Part shown: positions 47,427 through 56,417 of the stretch, one piece after another
Numbering within the stretch: position 1 is the stretch's first letter
How the letters are laid out: the number at the start of each line of letters is the position of its first letter
Assembly: GCF_947090775.1 (NCBI RefSeq)
Contig: NZ_OX352321.1
Location: 1,550,001 to 1,614,000, forward strand
Direction: 5' to 3'
Length of the DNA: 64,000 bases
DNA from: Pseudarthrobacter sp. MM222
Lineage (GTDB): Bacteria; Actinomycetota; Actinomycetes; Actinomycetales; Micrococcaceae
The notes under the pieces: model-generated
What the model saw: the letters and a program-made list of their open reading frames with translations, nothing else
What the model was told of the DNA's origin: nothing
Database searches by the model: none
Translations under genes and position numbers: made by a program

Positions 47427-49217
47427 ATGGAAAGCACGACGGCGTGGAGCACGGAGAGCAGGGAGGCCCTGGCGGCCGTCGCCGCGTCCATTGCTTCGCT
47501 TGCTGCCATCGCCTGTCCCGACACGGACCGCTCTGATCCGCTCCGGGACGCCGATCCGCTGCGGGATCTCGCCGATGCTTGCCTGGACGGGCTCGCCGAG
47601 CTGGCCAGGGTGGATGCCCGGTTCGCGGCGCTGAAGGTGCGCCTGGCCGCCGACTACGCCCAGGCCGCCGCGGCCCTGGCGCCACCGGCGGCGTCCCCGC
47701 AGGAGCACACCGCCCAGGAAATGGCCGTGGTCGCGGAGGTCGCCTGCGTCCTGACCGTCAGCGAACGAAGCGCCGCAGCCCTCCTGTCCGAAGCCCTGGT
47801 CCTGACGGCGGAGCTGCCGCTGACCCTGGCCGCCCTGCAGGCCGGCACCATCTCCTGGCAGCACGCCCGGATCCTCGTCGACGAAACCACCAATCTGGAA
47901 CCCGGCGCGGCGGCCGCGCTCGAGGCGCACTTCCTGGACCCCGCCGCACCGAACCCGGCCCGCGGCTGCCTCGCCGGGGACCTCACTCCGGGCCGGTTCC
48001 GCGCCAAGACACGGGCCTGGCGGGAACGCCACCACCCGGTCAGCATCGAGGCACGCCACACCAGAAGCGCCGCGGACCGCCGGGTCGACTACACCCCGGA
48101 CCGGGACGGCATGGCCTGGCTCTCGGCCTACCTCCCGGCCGACACCGCCGCCGGGATCTGGGACCGGACCACGGCCGCCGCCCGCGCGCTCCAGGGGCCC
48201 CACGAGGCCCGCACCCTGCCCCAGGTCCGCGCCGACATCACCGCCACCTGGCTCCTCACCAGCAACGGCACCAGCGGTACCACCGGCGGGACCAGCGGGA
48301 CCACCAGCAACGCGGGCACGGCCGACGGAACCGGCGGCGGCAGAGCCGGGATCCGGGGAACCGGCGGTAGCGGCTGGGGCCCGGCCGACGGACCCGCCGG
48401 GGGTGTCCCGTCGCCGCGGGCGCAGGTCCTGATCACCGTCCCGGTCCTGTCCCTCCTGGGCGCTACCGAGGAACCCGCCATCCTGGACGGGTACGGGCCG
48501 ATCCCGCCGTCCATGGCCCGGCGCCTGATGGCCGACGGCGCCGACTCCTTCTACCGCGTCCTCACCGACCCCCGCGACGGCGCCCCGCTGGAAATCGGCC
48601 GGACCAGCTACCGCCTCACCACACCCCAACGCCGCTGGCTCCGCCTCCGCGACGCCAAATGCCCCTTCCCCGGCTGCAGCAACCACTCCCTCGACAACGA
48701 CGCGGACCACCTCCTGGCCTGGGCCGACGGCGGCACCACCGGCATCACCAACCTCGGCCAACCCTGCCCCAAACACCACCGCCTCAAACACACCACCGCC
48801 TGGACACCCACCCCAGCCAGTAAAAACACCCCACCCGGATGGACCTCACCCACCGGCCGCCACTACCCCAGCGAACACCAGGACTGGGAACCACCCCACT
48901 GGCCAACCCACACCCCGGACACGGACATGGACACGGACACGGACATGGACATGGACACGGACATGGACACATTGTTCGACTCCGGCCCGCTCCTGGAGCA
49001 GGGGCCCGATATCGAACCGGAGCAGTTTCCGGACCATTACTTCCCCACGGACCCCGGCCTGCCCGAGGATCCCGGCCCCGACCCCGAACAGGAACTGCCC
49101 ACCGACCCCTTCCCGGACTGGCACCTATTCACCGCGTTTGATTTAGATACTGACGACGACTTCTGGTCAGCAGTCGATGACCCCTTACCTAAAAGCTTCG
49201 TGCTGCAGTCCGCCTGA
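47427..49217 (+). CDS. DUF222/13E12-family HNH endonuclease-like protein
   Basis: This 596-residue protein belongs to the actinobacterial 13E12-repeat family: an N-terminal DUF222 (residues ~20-330, LARVDARFAALKVRLAADYA) and a C-terminal HNH nuclease module (CPFPGCSNHSLDNDADHLLAWADGG to CPKHHRLKH, ~410-450). A Gly/Thr-rich linker (TSGTTGGTSGTTSNAG) precedes the HNH, and a DTDMD repeat plus an acidic tail follows. The family is multi-copy and variable. It lies right after xerD, the place of Rv1702c in M. tuberculosis. Nuclease activity is unproven. GTG 47421 is an alternative start. Confidence 0.88.
   Translation: MESTTAWSTESREALAAVAASIASLAAIACPDTDRSDPLRDADPLRDLADACLDGLAELARVDARFAALKVRLAADYAQAAAALAPPAASPQEHTAQEMAVVAEVACVLTVSERSAAALLSEALVLTAELPLTLAALQAGTISWQHARILVDETTNLEPGAAAALEAHFLDPAAPNPARGCLAGDLTPGRFRAKTRAWRERHHPVSIEARHTRSAADRRVDYTPDRDGMAWLSAYLPADTAAGIWDRTTAAARALQGPHEARTLPQVRADITATWLLTSNGTSGTTGGTSGTTSNAGTADGTGGGRAGIRGTGGSGWGPADGPAGGVPSPRAQVLITVPVLSLLGATEEPAILDGYGPIPPSMARRLMADGADSFYRVLTDPRDGAPLEIGRTSYRLTTPQRRWLRLRDAKCPFPGCSNHSLDNDADHLLAWADGGTTGITNLGQPCPKHHRLKHTTAWTPTPASKNTPPGWTSPTGRHYPSEHQDWEPPHWPTHTPDTDMDTDTDMDMDTDMDTLFDSGPLLEQGPDIEPEQFPDHYFPTDPGLPEDPGPDPEQELPTDPFPDWHLFTAFDLDTDDDFWSAVDDPLPKSFVLQSA
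48918..48971 (+). repeat. In-frame hexanucleotide microsatellite (GACAYG)n
   Basis: Nine tandem GACACG/GACATG units encode DTDMDTDTDMDMDTDMDT in the nuclease-like protein. Slippage would change length by two residues at a time. Confidence 0.85.
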
Positions 49218-49279
49218 TCGACCAGCGGCTGGCAGGAAGGCACCCTCCGCCGGACCGCTTCGCTACCCTGCGGCAGCTA

Positions 49280-49285
49280 TAGGGT
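49280..49285 (+). promoter_or_regulatory. -10 element, leaderless start of MutT-like gene
   Basis: TAGGGT, within TATAGGGT, ends 7 nt before the ATG, with no Shine-Dalgarno. Confidence 0.45.
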
Positions 49286-49292
49286 TGAGCAC

Positions 49293-49784
49293 ATGAAGTC
49301 CACGCCAGTCACGCTCTGTTTCCTGCTCCGCGATGTGGCCCCGGGCTCCACTGAGGTGCTGCTGGGACTCAAGCGGACCGGCTTTGGCACGGGCAAGATC
49401 GTCGGCATCGGCGGGCATGTCGAAGCGGGGGAGAGCGACGCTGAGGCCGTCTGCCGGGAGGTCTGGGAAGAGGCCGGCATCGTCGTCCGCCAGGAGGACC
49501 TGGCCCATGCCGGGGTGGTGGAGTTCGTCTTCCCGGCCCGGCCAGAGTGGAATATGTACTGCCGGCTCTACACCACCCGTCGTTGGCAAGGCGAGCCCAC
49601 CGAGAGCCTCGAGATAACCCCACTGTGGTTCGACACCGAGTCCCTGCCGCTACAGCGCATGTGGCAGGACGCTGCGCATTGGCTCCCGGCGGCCCTGGCC
49701 GGCGAGGCGCACGACGTCGTCGTTGTCCTGAACGATGACAACGAGACCGTGGCGTCGATCGAAAGACTTTCCACCGGAATGTAA
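49293..49784 (+). CDS. MutT/MTH1-like NUDIX hydrolase
   Basis: The 163-residue protein carries the complete NUDIX box GGHVEAGESDAEAVCREVWEEAGI at residue ~36. Its overall form (TLCFLLRDVAPGSTEVLLGLKRTGFGTGKIVGIGGHV) resembles MTH1-type 8-oxo-dGTP diphosphatases, which clean oxidised nucleotides from the pool. The substrate is inferred from that similarity only. It stands alone between the DUF222 gene and an ECF sigma gene. Confidence 0.88.
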   Translation: MKSTPVTLCFLLRDVAPGSTEVLLGLKRTGFGTGKIVGIGGHVEAGESDAEAVCREVWEEAGIVVRQEDLAHAGVVEFVFPARPEWNMYCRLYTTRRWQGEPTESLEITPLWFDTESLPLQRMWQDAAHWLPAALAGEAHDVVVVLNDDNETVASIERLSTGM

Positions 49785-49855
49785 CCGTTCCCGGCCGGCC
49801 GGAAACAATACAGATAGCCTGCAGCTCAGGACACTACTTTTTCAGGGGGAAGATC

Positions 49856-50380
49856 GTGCTTTCCGAGCGCGAACTGGCGTTCATCGCCATTCACAAAGAC
49901 AGCTATCCGCGGGTTTACCGGTTTGTTCGGCGGCGGGTGGAATCGGCCGAAATGGCGGAGGAACTCGCCGCGGATGTCTTCCGGGTGGTGTGGCAAAAAT
50001 GGGCGGATGAGCCGCGGTCGGATCTGGCCTGGCTGCTGACCATTGCCCGCAACCTGGTGGGCAATGCCTACCGAAGCCGGGACCGGCAGCAGGCGCTGCA
50101 GGACAAGCTCCGCGCCGCCACCGTGGTGCGCTTCGGCGATGAATCCGACAATGTCGCGGTCCAGGACGCTTTGGCCAGGCTGCGGGAAAAGGACCGGGAA
50201 ATTCTCCAGCTCGCCTACTGGGACGATTTAGGCACCGCGGAAATTGCCGGTGTACTGCAATGCAGCGAATCCGCCGCTAAGGTCCGCCTGCACCGGGCAC
50301 GGGCCGCCTTCCGAAAGCACATGCCGCTGGGCGCCGCCTCGATCGCGGCTGAATCGACCACACAGAAAATGGGTGCCTGA
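49856..50380 (+). CDS. ECF sigma factor
   Basis: The 174-residue protein has region 2 (YPRVYRFVRRRVESAEMAEELAADVFRVVWQKW) and region 4 (LREKDREILQLAYWDDLGTAEIAGVLQCSESAAKVRLHRARAAF). GTG at 49856 has AGGGGGA 5 nt upstream. The next gene begins one base after its stop and encodes a membrane protein, the usual position of an anti-sigma factor. Region 4's LQCSESAAKVRLHRAR is typical of SigE-like groups. Its target promoters are not evident. Confidence 0.92.
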   Translation: MLSERELAFIAIHKDSYPRVYRFVRRRVESAEMAEELAADVFRVVWQKWADEPRSDLAWLLTIARNLVGNAYRSRDRQQALQDKLRAATVVRFGDESDNVAVQDALARLREKDREILQLAYWDDLGTAEIAGVLQCSESAAKVRLHRARAAFRKHMPLGAASIAAESTTQKMGA

Positions 50381-50381
50381 G

Positions 50382-51872
50382 ATGGATCCGATCAAGAATT
50401 TCATTTCCGCGACGGACCCCGTACACAACGATCCGTCCGTGCCCGACGGCGAGGCGGCCCTGCGCCGGATGCTCGCCGAGCCGGCGGCCTTCACCGACAG
50501 CCTGCGGCCGAACGTCACTGCTCTGGCGGACCGCAAGCGCCAGCGGGCCAGGCTGGCGGGTGTCCTGACCCTCGCAGCGGCCGCCGTCACCGCCGGGGTC
50601 CTGGTCGCCACCAACCTCGGGGCTCTCACCACCGCCCCCGAGCCGGCGAACACCGGCACGGTTTCCTCAACAGCTGCTTCGACGCCAACGCCCACGCGGA
50701 CCCCGACGCCGACAGCAACACCGACGCCCACTACAACGCCCGTGCCGGTTCCCCCTGCTGTGCCGTGGACTTTGTTCTCCGACGCGACCGGTCAGGCTAC
50801 GTTCGAGCACCCGGCCGGGTGGACCGTATCCGAAGCCCCGGAGTTCGGCGGAGAGGGAGCGTTCAACACGGTTGAGGTGAAGAATCCTGCTGGCAAAACG
50901 ATGGCCACCCTGAACCTGGTCTACGACGGGGCCGCGGGTCCAGCGTGTCCGGCGCCGAAGCCCTTCTCTACCCTTGATTCTGTGGTGGTCGACATCTCCC
51001 AAAAGACGGCGAAGCTCAAGGAATTTCCCCGCGGCCCGTCCGCCTTCGTGTTCAGGGTGGTCCAGGGCGACAAGGTCTATGGCTCCGTGGCCCTCACTGA
51101 CATCGAGCTTGCTCCTGACACCACCACCTGCGGGTTGTATAACGGCATCCTGGCCCCGGACGACGTTCCTTTTGCCCACTTTGGGGACGCGATCTGGCTC
51201 ACTCCGGACGGCCAGCGCAATTCGCTCGCCTTCGACACTGTGGCCGATGCGAGAGCGTACATGAGCACCCCGGAGTATCAGGACACCAAACGCATGCTCG
51301 TCTCGTTGTCCCTAAGGCCAACCTCAAAGGAATATACGAACGCAGCAGCTGATGTTTCGTTCAAGCTCCCCGTCGGCTGGACGGCCAAGGACGTGCCTGC
51401 AGGCACTCCGGATTTTCCTGCCTCGGGAATCCAGATTACAGACGAGACCGGCAAGAAGGTGGCTCGCTTCTATCACGGCGCGGGCGGCGGACTCGGAGGG
51501 GCGTGTGGACCGGAAGGGTACAAAGCGACAGAGCTGGATTCGGGGATACCGACCCTGCCAGCGCAATGGGCGCACCAAGCCAAAGTCAGGTTCTCCTACC
51601 GGGTACTGGATCAAACGTCAGTGGGAAAGGGCTTCAGCTACCAAGTGGGACTCGTGGACAAGTCCAGCGGGCAGCTCACCGACAGCTGCCTCATGTATTC
51701 CGTGGTCAGTGGGGCACCCAGGGGCTCGCTGTCGTTCGCCGACCGGGACTCGAAAAGCCCGGACGAGCCGGTGTTTCAAAGCATGGCGGAGGCAAAGGCA
51801 TACATGGGGACTCAGGAGTACAAGAAACTCAAGAACATGATCCTGAGCATTAGGATGCCAGCACAAGGGTAG
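50382..51872 (+). CDS. Membrane protein with duplicated two-Cys outer domain, putative sigma regulator
   Basis: I do not recognise a named family. The 496-residue protein has a ~57-residue cytoplasmic part (FISATDPVHNDPSVPDGEAALRRML) and one transmembrane helix (~58-80). A Thr/Pro linker follows at about 92-125. Then come two ~175-residue outer domains that repeat each other: ATFEHPAGWTV/VSFKLPVGWTA at the start, ACPAPKPF/ACGPEGYK, TCGLYNG/SCLMYSV, and MSTPEYQDTKRMLVSLSL/MGTQEYKKLKNMILSIRM at the end. Each has two cysteines, so one disulfide each is likely. Location after the sigma gene suggests an anti-sigma role, but no zinc anti-sigma motif is seen. Confidence 0.8.
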   Translation: MDPIKNFISATDPVHNDPSVPDGEAALRRMLAEPAAFTDSLRPNVTALADRKRQRARLAGVLTLAAAAVTAGVLVATNLGALTTAPEPANTGTVSSTAASTPTPTRTPTPTATPTPTTTPVPVPPAVPWTLFSDATGQATFEHPAGWTVSEAPEFGGEGAFNTVEVKNPAGKTMATLNLVYDGAAGPACPAPKPFSTLDSVVVDISQKTAKLKEFPRGPSAFVFRVVQGDKVYGSVALTDIELAPDTTTCGLYNGILAPDDVPFAHFGDAIWLTPDGQRNSLAFDTVADARAYMSTPEYQDTKRMLVSLSLRPTSKEYTNAAADVSFKLPVGWTAKDVPAGTPDFPASGIQITDETGKKVARFYHGAGGGLGGACGPEGYKATELDSGIPTLPAQWAHQAKVRFSYRVLDQTSVGKGFSYQVGLVDKSSGQLTDSCLMYSVVSGAPRGSLSFADRDSKSPDEPVFQSMAEAKAYMGTQEYKKLKNMILSIRMPAQG

Positions 51873-51880
51873 GAAAGTGA

Positions 51881-51916
51881 GGCGGGCCGGCCACCTTTCC
51901 GGGTGACCGGCCCGCC
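51881..51916. terminator. Bidirectional hairpin between convergent genes
   Basis: GGCGGGCCGGCCAC pairs with GTGACCGGCCCGCC (one mismatch) around an 8-nt loop. It ends both the sigma-regulator unit and prpC. Confidence 0.75.
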
Positions 51917-51941
51917 GTCGTTCGCTGCAGCAAAGAAAGAG

Positions 51942-53093
51942 CTACGGCAGGTGCCGTTCCTCGACGCCGTTGTATTCGCTCAGCGGGCGGATCAGCGAGT
52001 TCGCGTCCAGCTGTTCCATGATGTGCGCCGTCCAGCCGGTGATGCGGCTGGCGACAAACAGGGGAGTGAACGTCGCTGTGTCGAATCCCATGAGGTGGTA
52101 CGTGGGACCGGTCGGATAATCGAGGTTCGGCTTGATCGCCTTGGCCTCGTCCATCGCCGTCTCCAAGCCGTTGTACAGGCCCAGCAGTTCGGGGCGGCCG
52201 TAGTGCGCAATCATCTTGTCCAGGGCCGCCTTCATGGTGGGCACCCGGGAGTCGCCGTGCTTGTAGACGCGGTGGCCGAAGCCCATGACCTTCTTCTTCT
52301 GGGCCAGGGCGTTCTCCATCCAGGCCTTGGCCCGGGTGGCCGCCTCTTCGAGCGACTCCTCCGGACGGATGCCGATCTCGTCGAAGGTATGCATGACGGC
52401 CTCGTTGGCTCCGCCGTGCAGCGAACCCTTGAGAGCGCCGATAGCCCCGGTCACCGCCGAGTGCAGGTCCGAGAGCGTGGACGTAATGACCCGGGCCGTG
52501 AACGTGGAGGCATTGAAGGAGTGCTCGGCGTACAGAATCATCGACACGTTGAAGGCGTCGACTACCTCGGGCACGGACTCCTCGCCAAACGTCATCCAAA
52601 GGAAGTTGGCGGAATAGCCGAGGTCCTCGCGCGGCTCCACGGGTTCAATGTTGCGTCCCGCCGCGTGACGGCGCCGCTGGTCGTAGGCCACGACGGCCGG
52701 CATCGCCGCGAACAGATCAATGGCCTTGGCCAGGTTGGCTTCGCGCGATGAATCCTCCGCGAGTTCGTGCCGGGCCCCCAGAACTGAGGCCGCCGTCCGG
52801 CAGACATCCATGGGGTGGGACGTGGTCGGCAAGGCGTCGATCACCTGTTTGACTACCGGATCCAGCGGACGTCCCGCCCGTTCCCGGGCGGTGAACTCGG
52901 CCAGCTGCTCCGGGGTGGGCAGTTCGCCGTTCCACAGCAGGTAGGCAACCTCCTCGAAGCTGCACCTGGCGGCCAGCTCCTGCACCGGGTAACCGCGGTA
53001 CAGCAGCGAGTTGGTGTCCGGATTGACCTTGGAGACCGCGGTGTAATCCACCACGACGCCGGCGAGGCCCTTTTTGATGTCTTGTTCAGCCAT
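51942..53093 (-). CDS. prpC: 2-methylcitrate synthase
   Basis: PrpC condenses propionyl-CoA with oxaloacetate. The 383-residue citrate synthase homologue has the active-site regions GSLHGGANEAVM and MGFGHRVYKHGD and an acidic residue in PNLDYPTGPTYHLMGF. The start GLAGVVVDYTAVSKV resembles the short PrpC/CitA form rather than the long hexameric GltA. Assignment to methylcitrate rather than citrate rests on the prpD-prpB neighbours. It is the last gene of the operon, and has an AAAGGAG ribosome site. Confidence 0.93.
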   Translation of the reverse strand: MAEQDIKKGLAGVVVDYTAVSKVNPDTNSLLYRGYPVQELAARCSFEEVAYLLWNGELPTPEQLAEFTARERAGRPLDPVVKQVIDALPTTSHPMDVCRTAASVLGARHELAEDSSREANLAKAIDLFAAMPAVVAYDQRRRHAAGRNIEPVEPREDLGYSANFLWMTFGEESVPEVVDAFNVSMILYAEHSFNASTFTARVITSTLSDLHSAVTGAIGALKGSLHGGANEAVMHTFDEIGIRPEESLEEAATRAKAWMENALAQKKKVMGFGHRVYKHGDSRVPTMKAALDKMIAHYGRPELLGLYNGLETAMDEAKAIKPNLDYPTGPTYHLMGFDTATFTPLFVASRITGWTAHIMEQLDANSLIRPLSEYNGVEERHLP

Positions 53094-53155
53094 GCTGAAA
53101 CTCCTTTGTTCCTGTCGCCTGTTGTGCCGGCCGGGGCCGGAAAATCATCTGGAGC

Positions 53156-54058
53156 TTACTTGCCGGGAATCTGGAAATTGAAGACCCCGGTGTCGAAGCG
53201 GTTGTAGGCCTCGTAGTCAACGAGGTCATACAAACGCGCACGGGTCAGCATGTTTCCAACCTGTGCCTCCTGCGTTCCGTCGGCCCTAATCGATTCCAGA
53301 GTACGCTCAGCGGCGCCCATGGCACTACGGAGCAGCGTCACCGGATAGATGATCATGTTGACCCCGACGCCGGCCAGCTCGTCCACCGTAAACAGCGCGC
53401 TCTTGCCGAATTCGGTCATGTTGGCCAGGATCGGCACGTCGACGGCGTCGCGGATCGCCTGGAACTCGCTGAGATCCTTCATCGCCTCCGGGAAAATCGC
53501 GTCCGCGCCCGCTTCCACGAGCGCCTTGGCGCGGTCCTGGGCGGCCTGCAGCCCGTCGGTGGCGCGGATGTCGGTGCGGGCCATGATCAGGAAGTTCGGA
53601 TCCCGCCGCGCGTCGGCCGCCGCCCGGATCCGCTTGGTGGCGGTGTCCAGGTCCACGACGTTCTTGCCGTCCAGGTGGCCGCAGCGCTTCGGGTTGAACT
53701 GGTCCTCGATGTGGCAACCCGCCAGGCCGGCGTTCTCGAGTTCCTGGATAGAACGTGCCACGTTCATCGGCTCGCCGAAGCCGGTGTCGGCGTCGACAAT
53801 TGCCGGCAGGTCGGTCATCCGGGCGATCTGCCCGGCCCGGGTGGCGACCTCGGTCAGCGTCGTGAGCCCGATGTCCGGCAGGCCGAGGTCATTGGCCAGG
53901 ACGGCGCCGGAAATGTACACCCCGGCGAAGCCCTTCTCCTCGATCAGCCGTGCCGAAAGCGGGTTGAACGCGCCCGGGAACTGGGCGATGGTGCCGGAGG
54001 CCAGGAGTTCGCGGAACCGGATCCGCTTCTGCTCCGGCGTGACCTTGGAATACAGCAT
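53156..54058 (-). CDS. prpB: Methylisocitrate lyase
   Basis: PrpB cleaves 2-methylisocitrate to pyruvate and succinate. The 300-residue PEP-mutase/ICL-family protein shows DADTGFGEPMNVARSIQELENAG, the catalytic-loop segment QFNPKRCGHLDGK (usual KRCGH signature) near residue 123 and ARTDIRATDGLQAAQDRA. The ATG shares one base with the prpD stop (TGATG), so the pair is translationally coupled. Confidence 0.95.
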   Translation of the reverse strand: MLYSKVTPEQKRIRFRELLASGTIAQFPGAFNPLSARLIEEKGFAGVYISGAVLANDLGLPDIGLTTLTEVATRAGQIARMTDLPAIVDADTGFGEPMNVARSIQELENAGLAGCHIEDQFNPKRCGHLDGKNVVDLDTATKRIRAAADARRDPNFLIMARTDIRATDGLQAAQDRAKALVEAGADAIFPEAMKDLSEFQAIRDAVDVPILANMTEFGKSALFTVDELAGVGVNMIIYPVTLLRSAMGAAERTLESIRADGTQEAQVGNMLTRARLYDLVDYEAYNRFDTGVFNFQIPGK

Positions 54059-55578
54059 CAGAAGAGTCCCTTCGGTGCCGCGGCCAGGTCGATCACGCCG
54101 TCGGCCGCCTTGATGTTGAGCTGGTCCAGCTCGCCGGCTGCCAGCTCCGGGAGACGGGCGGCAGCGTCCAGGAAACGCTCGATTTCCGCGTCGTCGACCA
54201 GACCCGCCGCAAGCGTACGGAACTTGTTCACGTACTGTTCACGCGCGAAGGGCCGGGCTCCCAGCGGGTGGGCGTCGGCGACGGCGATCTCGTCAGTGAT
54301 GACGGTGCCGTCCGTCAGGGTGATCTCCACGGATCCGCCGAAGGCCTTCTCGGCGATGTCCAGGGAGTGGTACCGGCGGGTCCATTCCGGATCCTCGACC
54401 GTGGTGACCTTGTGCCACAGTTCCACGGTGTCGGCACGGCCCGCGCGTTCCGGGGCATAGGAATCGACGTGGTGCCAGGCGCCGTCCTGCAGCGCAACGG
54501 TGAAGATGTAGGGGATGGAGTGGTCCAGCGTCTCGCGGCTCGCCGTGGGATCGTACTTCTGCGGGTCGTTGGCGCCGGAACCGATCACGTAGTGCGTGTG
54601 GTGGCTCGTCTTGATGAGCACCGATGCCACGTTGGCCGGGTCGGTGACCTCGGGGTGTTCGCCGTGGAGCTTGCGGGCGAGGTCAATCCAGGCCTGGGCC
54701 TGGTATTCGGCCGAGTGTTCCTTGGTGTACGTGTCCAGAATGGCGCGCTTGGCTTCCCCGGCTTCGGGCAGCGGCACGGTGTAGCTGGCGCCGGGACCGT
54801 CCAGCATCCAGGCGATCACACCGTCCTCGCCTTCGTAGATCGGCACCGGGGAGGTCTGGCCCCGCATGGCCCGGTCCGCGGACTCGACGGCCATCTTGCC
54901 GGCAAACGCCGGGGCGTGGGCCTTCCAGGTGGAGATCTCGCCCTTGCGGGACTGCCGGGTCGCGGTAGTGGTGTGCAGGCCCTGGCCGACCGACTGGAAG
55001 ATCGTCTCGACGTCGAGTCCCAGCAGGGTGCCGATGCCGGCGGCCGCGGAAGGGCCCAGGTGCGCGACGTGGTCGATCTTGTGTTCATGCAGGCAGATGG
55101 CCTTGACCAGGTTGACCTGGATCTCGTAGCCGGTGGCGATGCCGCGGACCAGATCCTGGCCGCTGGAACCGACGTGCTGGGCCACGGCCAGGATGGGCGG
55201 GATGTTGTCGCCCGGGTGCGAGTAGTCCGCGGCCAGGAACGTGTCGTGGTAATCGAGTTCGCGGACCGCTACGCCGTTCGCCCAGGCCGCCCACTCGGGG
55301 GAGACGCGCTCTTCGATGCCGAAGACCTTGGCGCCCTTGCCGCCGGTGCTGGGGCCGTGGGTCAGGGCCTGTGCGCGGGCGGCGATGATCGGTGCCCTGT
55401 TGAGCGAGGCAACGGCCACCGAGGCGTTGTCGATGACGCGGTTGATCACCATGTCGGTGACTTCGTCGCTTACCGCCACGGGATCGGCGGCCACCTTCGC
55501 AATCTTGTAGGCGAGCTGGTCCTCGCGGCCCAGGTTTTCCTCGCTCTTGTAAACGCGGACGTGGTGTTCCTTAACCAT
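54058..55578 (-). CDS. prpD: 2-methylcitrate dehydratase
   Basis: PrpD dehydrates 2-methylcitrate. The 506-residue MmgE/PrpD protein begins [21 protein letters not shown] chose the ATG at 55578, just inside the regulator's end, because the longer frame only reads the regulator out of frame. Family landmarks are [49 protein letters not shown] and the dehydratase motif [15 protein letters not shown]. It overlaps the GntR gene by 8 bp. Confidence 0.94.
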   Translation of the reverse strand: MVKEHHVRVYKSEENLGREDQLAYKIAKVAADPVAVSDEVTDMVINRVIDNASVAVASLNRAPIIAARAQALTHGPSTGGKGAKVFGIEERVSPEWAAWANGVAVRELDYHDTFLAADYSHPGDNIPPILAVAQHVGSSGQDLVRGIATGYEIQVNLVKAICLHEHKIDHVAHLGPSAAAGIGTLLGLDVETIFQSVGQGLHTTTATRQSRKGEISTWKAHAPAFAGKMAVESADRAMRGQTSPVPIYEGEDGVIAWMLDGPGASYTVPLPEAGEAKRAILDTYTKEHSAEYQAQAWIDLARKLHGEHPEVTDPANVASVLIKTSHHTHYVIGSGANDPQKYDPTASRETLDHSIPYIFTVALQDGAWHHVDSYAPERAGRADTVELWHKVTTVEDPEWTRRYHSLDIAEKAFGGSVEITLTDGTVITDEIAVADAHPLGARPFAREQYVNKFRTLAAGLVDDAEIERFLDAAARLPELAAGELDQLNIKAADGVIDLAAAPKGLF

Positions 55579-56230
55579 GGTGCTCCTTTTGCTGAGGTGT
55601 ATGCGTGGCTTTGACGTGGGAAAGGCTGCGGTGCAGGTGAAGTGTGGTGGCGGCCTCGGCCAGCCGGGGGTTGCCGGCGGCGATTGCTTCGGCGATGGCG
55701 GCATGCTCGGCGGCTGCGGCGGTGAGCCGGGCCGCGTCATCGGCGGCGAGCCTGCGGACCCGGACCAAATGGACACGGAGGCTGCGCATGGCCTGGGCGA
55801 GGTAGGAGTTGGAGATCGCGGCGTCGATGGCTGTGTCCAGCCGCCCGACCAGCCCGTAGTAGTCGTGCAAGGCGGGATCCTGCCCGCTGATGAGTCCCGG
55901 GGCCTCCAGGAGCTCGCGGCGGAGCTGCTCGAACGTGGCAGGGTCGCCGCGTTCGGCGGCCAGCGCCGCGGCCTTGCCCTCGAGGGTCTCACGCAGTTCA
56001 AAGAGTTCGTCGATGTCTTCCAGCGAGATGTCGGTGACGACGACGCCGCGGCCGCCGGCCGTCGTCGTCAGGCCCTCCGCGGTGAGCCGGCTCAGTGCCT
56101 CCCGCAGCGGGGTGCGCGAGATGCCGAGGCGCTCGGACTGCTCCACTTCCGCGAGCACCGTACCGGGCAGGAGGCGCCACTCGATGATGTCGTCGCGCAG
56201 GACCGCATAGGCCTTGTCGCTGGCGCGCAT
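55571..56230 (-). CDS. GntR/FadR-family regulator of the prp genes
   Basis: The 219-residue regulator has an N-terminal winged helix ([43 protein letters not shown]) and an all-helical FCD ligand domain (~75-205) with metal-ligand histidines such as [11 protein letters not shown] and HLHRSLSH. It is first in the prpDBC unit and overlaps prpD, so it is likely a local, autoregulating repressor. Two TGTATACA sites in its promoter region are the obvious targets. The inducer, perhaps 2-methylcitrate, is a guess. GAAGGAG precedes the ATG. Confidence 0.93.
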   Translation of the reverse strand: MRASDKAYAVLRDDIIEWRLLPGTVLAEVEQSERLGISRTPLREALSRLTAEGLTTTAGGRGVVVTDISLEDIDELFELRETLEGKAAALAAERGDPATFEQLRRELLEAPGLISGQDPALHDYYGLVGRLDTAIDAAISNSYLAQAMRSLRVHLVRVRRLAADDAARLTAAAAEHAAIAEAIAAGNPRLAEAATTLHLHRSLSHVKATHTPQQKEHHG

Positions 56231-56273
56231 CCGGACTCCTTCGTTGGCTGACCTGCAGTTTGTACCATGCCAG

Positions 56274-56281
56274 TGTATACA
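56274..56281. promoter_or_regulatory. GntR-type operator 1 (TGTATACA)
   Basis: A perfect 8-bp palindrome 43 bp upstream of the regulator gene. On the minus strand it overlaps TACACT, a possible -10 of the prp operon. Confidence 0.65.
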
Positions 56282-56336
56282 GGCAGCCGCTGTTTGCCTA
56301 GATTAGCCCGCGTTTCAGTGGCCGTAAGGGCTACTC

Positions 56337-56344
56337 TGTATACA
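56337..56344. promoter_or_regulatory. GntR-type operator 2 (TGTATACA)
   Basis: An identical palindrome exactly 63 bp from operator 1, which equals six turns at 10.5 bp. It lies just upstream of the probable prpE promoter. Confidence 0.65.
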
Positions 56345-56350
56345 GAACCC

Positions 56351-56380
56351 TTGTGTCAGGCCTCCCGACGCGGCTACCAT
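56351..56380 (+). promoter_or_regulatory. Probable prpE promoter
   Basis: TTGTGT and TACCAT are separated by 18 bp. This would place the transcript start near 56387, about 30 nt before the chosen ATG. Confidence 0.4.
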
Positions 56381-56417
56381 GAGGTCCATCACATCGTCGT
56401 GGACGGGACGCATTCAC

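Noticed and set aside
48918..48971. Phase-variation switch by the hexanucleotide repeat
   Set aside because: Units are 6 bp, so slippage cannot shift the frame; only length variation is possible.
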